A stretch of 64,000 bases of DNA from Lachnospiraceae bacterium (GTDB taxonomy: Bacteria; Bacillota; Clostridia; Lachnospirales; Lachnospiraceae): contig SVFN01000006.1 of the NCBI GenBank assembly GCA_015056815.1, positions 87,347 to 151,346 of the forward strand. Reading direction: 5' to 3'. Both the position numbers and the translations under genes were made by a program. Of this stretch, positions 62,010-64,000 are shown in pieces (position 1 is the first letter of the stretch; each line of letters starts with the position of its first letter). Below the pieces are notes generated by a model that saw nothing but the letters and a program-made list of their open reading frames with translations, did not search any database and was not told where the DNA came from.

Positions 62010-62130
62010 GTAGCGGTACTAAGGCACCAAAATACGGTGTCTAAGGACCGACGCCTCACTAAGGTCTGTTTTCGAAACATACCACCTGTCCGGCTCGTGA
62101 CTGGCTGCTCGTATTTGTGGGCTCCCGATC
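62010..62130. repeat. Palindromic repeat element, copy 2
   Basis: Matches copy 1 at an offset of 177 bp from GTAGCGGTACTAAGG to GTGGGCTCCCG with a modest number of substitutions and no visible gap. The inner hairpin is kept: one change (GGTGCCT to GGTGTCT) turns a G-C pair into G-T, so the fold survives. The left outer arm of copy 1 is missing; instead TTCACTC and GAGTGAA arms lie just upstream (61974-62003). Confidence 0.85.
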
Positions 62131-62208
62131 TGAGAGTTAATCGGCTGTATCACTCACTGGCGGCGATTGGCTTGTGAGAAGACGGGTGTTCCGTTTTCCG
62201 GGCATTTC

Positions 62209-62255
62209 GCCTGTCCGACCGTGATTGGCTACTCGTATTTATGGGCTCCCAATCT
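62209..62255. repeat. Palindromic repeat element, partial copy 3
   Basis: CGCCTGTCCGACCGTGATTGGC through TATGGGCTCCCAATCTG matches the right end of copy 2 at a 124-bp offset. It includes the stop codon and last four codons of the amidase gene, whose C-terminus IGSP is therefore encoded by the repeat. Confidence 0.75.
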
Positions 62256-63222
62256 GGTTTTGCGAGTTATCGGTTGTGAACTCATTGGCGGCATCACTTT
62301 GTGTCTGGTCTGCTTCGGTGGTACCGTACTGCATGATATATAGATCCACCTGTTTTTTGAGGTCTTCCCACTCATCCTCATGCTCGGCATAGTATTTGGG
62401 GCACATTTTTCCGTTGGAATCGTAGTGCCGCAGAATATCGTCTGTCGTCAAGTCGAATTTGCCGATCAGCCATGCCAGAAGGTGGATCAGGGATTCCTTT
62501 GTCGCATCCGTAAAGCTTCCATCGTCGTTCAGATAGCAACACTCGATGGAAATAGAATCGTAATTGTGCTGTTGTACTGCGTAACCGATTTCCTCAAAGG
62601 GGAGGCACTGAATGATCTCTCCCTCATAGCCGATCACAAAATGGGCACTGGCTGAGGTCTCTCCGGTGGTTCCCAGATTTTCGAAATAGCTGCGGTTCTG
62701 CGCCGCCGTGGTCCCCGGATTGGCCGTGTAATGTACAAATATATTGTTGATCTTTCGCAGCTCCTCCTGTGGTCTGGAATATTGATTCGGTGTCAGGAAA
62801 TTGACCTCAAACTCCGGAGGCTCCCAGACTTTTAACGGTTTTTCTTTGATCACGATGGTTGGCTCATGGTCACTCACTGCCTGCTCTACATATTCGGTTA
62901 CTGCCGGAACCGCTTTTTTTACCACAAATACCGCCAGCAGGACACCGAACATAACCATCATGAAGGTACTAAACCACATGGTGTACATGATGCGACGTTT
63001 TTTTCTCCTCTGCCTGGCCCTTTTTCTGGCTCTCGCCTTTGCTCTTCTTTCAATCTCTTTCATCTGGCCTTTTTCGGAAACTTCAATGATCTCCAGTTCT
63101 TCCTGCCAGGAAAGTCCGTCATCAGCTTCATCCGTTTCATAAGGCAGATATGTATCCCTCTCTCTTGTTTCCATCTTTCTTCTTTTCACCCTGCCCTCTG
63201 CAGGTTCCATCGTCCACTCCAT
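62239..63222 (-). CDS. Membrane-anchored N-acetylmuramoyl-L-alanine amidase (Amidase_2/PGRP type)
   Basis: 327 residues. The ATG at 63222 is chosen because GAGGG lies 6 nt upstream; a GTG at 63246 is in frame but unsupported. A cytoplasmic N-terminus with a highly basic patch (RRAKARARKRARQRRKKRR), one TM helix (about 85-108), a short stalk, and an amidase domain (about 150-290). Motifs: NIFVHYTANPGTT (zinc His), ASAHFVIGYEGEIIQC, ISIECCY and the second zinc site HYDSNGKMCP. Cleaves the MurNAc-L-Ala bond in peptidoglycan outside the membrane. The C-terminal tail is low complexity (Thr/Asn/Gln/Ser) and ends inside a repeat element. The 370-nt region upstream holds no clear promoter. Confidence 0.88.
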   Translation of the reverse strand: MEWTMEPAEGRVKRRKMETRERDTYLPYETDEADDGLSWQEELEIIEVSEKGQMKEIERRAKARARKRARQRRKKRRIMYTMWFSTFMMVMFGVLLAVFVVKKAVPAVTEYVEQAVSDHEPTIVIKEKPLKVWEPPEFEVNFLTPNQYSRPQEELRKINNIFVHYTANPGTTAAQNRSYFENLGTTGETSASAHFVIGYEGEIIQCLPFEEIGYAVQQHNYDSISIECCYLNDDGSFTDATKESLIHLLAWLIGKFDLTTDDILRHYDSNGKMCPKYYAEHEDEWEDLKKQVDLYIMQYGTTEADQTQSDAANEFTTDNSQNQIGSP

Positions 63223-63533
63223 TTTATCCCTCACCCCAATATCCACTTTTGTGACAGCCTGTTTTCCTTCCGGGTCTCCGGGATAACATTCATCCTAACA
63301 GGCATCTGCCACACTTCCCACTCACGTTCTATACACTATATTGACAAAATCTGAGTTTGTTTTCAAGAGGTGCGGAAAGGAATTAAAAAAAACTTAACAA
63401 AAAGAAAAGATTTTCCCAAAGAACATTCTCCCAGGATTAATCCTACATCTATGATCAGCTTTATGACTGGCTGATCCCAGGCAGTATTCTCCGAGGCTTC
63501 TTTCGCATTGTCAGAAGGTATTTCCTTCATAGA

Positions 63534-63574
63534 AAAAGACTCCAGATCTCCTCATCGAGTTTTCTGAAGTCTTA
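63534..63574 (-). terminator. Probable intrinsic terminator downstream of the orphan reading frame
   Basis: Minus-strand arms AAGACTTCAGA / TCTGGAGTCTT (one mismatch) with a 16-nt loop, followed by TTTTC. Lies about 20 nt after the stop at 63593. Confidence 0.7.
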
Positions 63575-63592
63575 TGTTCACACGATCTGTTC

Positions 63593-63832
63593 TCACTTTT
63601 CTAATCTCCTGATTAAAAATGTTTCCACATGCTTTGACCTATAAATATCTTTTTCGATTGTTTCCCTCATTTCCTCATAAATTCCATCCTTCTTAGCCTC
63701 CTGAATACACTCTTTAACATCATCCTCCGAGATACCGAATGCAAATTCTATTCCTGCCTTTTCTACAACGAAATCTGTACTGTCTTTTTTTAATAAATCT
63801 CCATATGTTCTCTCAAAATAAGACAATACCAT
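63593..63832 (-). CDS. Orphan hypothetical protein or gene remnant
   Basis: 79 residues from the ATG at 63832, but no Shine-Dalgarno is near it and the frame remains open with protein-like sequence upstream to a TAA at 63952-63950 (for example VRNSGDDSVIVFCEGIDVF), without a convincing start. It therefore looks like the 3' part of a truncated gene or one with a non-standard start. It is acidic, helical and has no TM segment (ISEDDVKECIQEAKKDG, MRETIEKDIYRSK). I do not recognise the family. AT-rich compared with its neighbours, suggesting transfer. Confidence 0.45.
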   Translation of the reverse strand: MVLSYFERTYGDLLKKDSTDFVVEKAGIEFAFGISEDDVKECIQEAKKDGIYEEMRETIEKDIYRSKHVETFLIRRLEK

Positions 63833-64000
63833 CTCTTTTTCTTTCTGAAAGACATCTATTCCTTCACAGAATACTATAACACTGTCATCTCCACTATTTC
63901 TTACTTCTATTTCTTCAATAATATTATGATTAGGTCGCCAAAAGTCGGGTTATAACCTCCCAACTGGCTACTAAATATTTGTTCCTTGACAATTGAATAC

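Noticed and set aside
1..64000. Prophage, integrase, insertion sequence or tRNA genes
   Set aside because: No integrase, transposase, phage structural gene or convincing tRNA cloverleaf was seen anywhere in the window.

Overview
The window looks like a chromosomal segment of a gut-type Firmicute, most likely a Lachnospiraceae (Clostridia). The evidence is moderate GC content, strong AGGAGG ribosome-binding sites, a PASTA-kinase/PP2C housekeeping block, large secreted proteins with BspA-type leucine-rich repeats, and GH127-type beta-L-arabinofuranosidases. No species can be named from sequence alone. Almost every gene lies on the minus strand; the only clear plus-strand genes are a LytTR response regulator and a subtilisin-like protease at 29251-31646.

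Layout. (a) 1-8.4 kb: two very large secreted beta-L-arabinofuranosidases (GH127 and GH127/GH146 type), preceded by a perfect 20-bp LacI-type palindrome and an extended -10 promoter. The first gene runs off the left edge. (b) 8.5-31.6 kb: the most unusual region. A 53-residue peptide with a textbook double-glycine leader (28773-28934, too short for a routine ORF screen) heads a minus-strand series: a 2963-residue surface protein, an unrecognised 449-residue cytosolic protein, a membrane-anchored type-1 periplasmic-binding-like protein, an HlyD-type adaptor, a C39-peptidase ABC exporter, a second ABC exporter subunit, and a beta-propeller/Cache/MFS fusion. The adaptor and the two ABC proteins are the NHLM bacteriocin-type export machine. 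Divergent to the peptide are a LytTR response regulator with no histidine kinase beside it and a secreted S8 protease whose start overlaps it by 4 nt. I read this as a peptide maturation, export and signalling system of unfamiliar composition.

(c) 31.8-36.0 kb: surE, a tandem-esterase lipoprotein whose first domain has lost its nucleophile, and thrH. (d) 36.0-48.6 kb: the conserved block murE-priA-def-fmt-rsmB-rlmN-prpC-prkC-rsgA-rpe, driven at least in part by a clear promoter ahead of murE. (e) 48.9-54.6 kb: two small membrane proteins, an ECF sigma/anti-sigma pair with a 16-bp palindrome upstream, a diguanylate cyclase and an HD-GYP/GGDEF protein. (f) 54.7-59 kb: a second BspA-LRR secreted protein and, upstream of it, a 12-copy array of a 53-bp tandem repeat. 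(g) 59-64 kb: a PfkB-family sugar kinase overlapping recJ, a family of long palindromic repeats that runs into the 3' end of a membrane-anchored amidase gene, and a short orphan reading frame near the right edge.

How it fits together: the housekeeping block (d) is ordinary. The accessory material is surface- and signal-oriented: plant-glycan enzymes, large adhesin-like proteins sharing C-terminal modules, c-di-GMP enzymes and the peptide-export cluster. All functional calls come from reading motifs; no database search was run.
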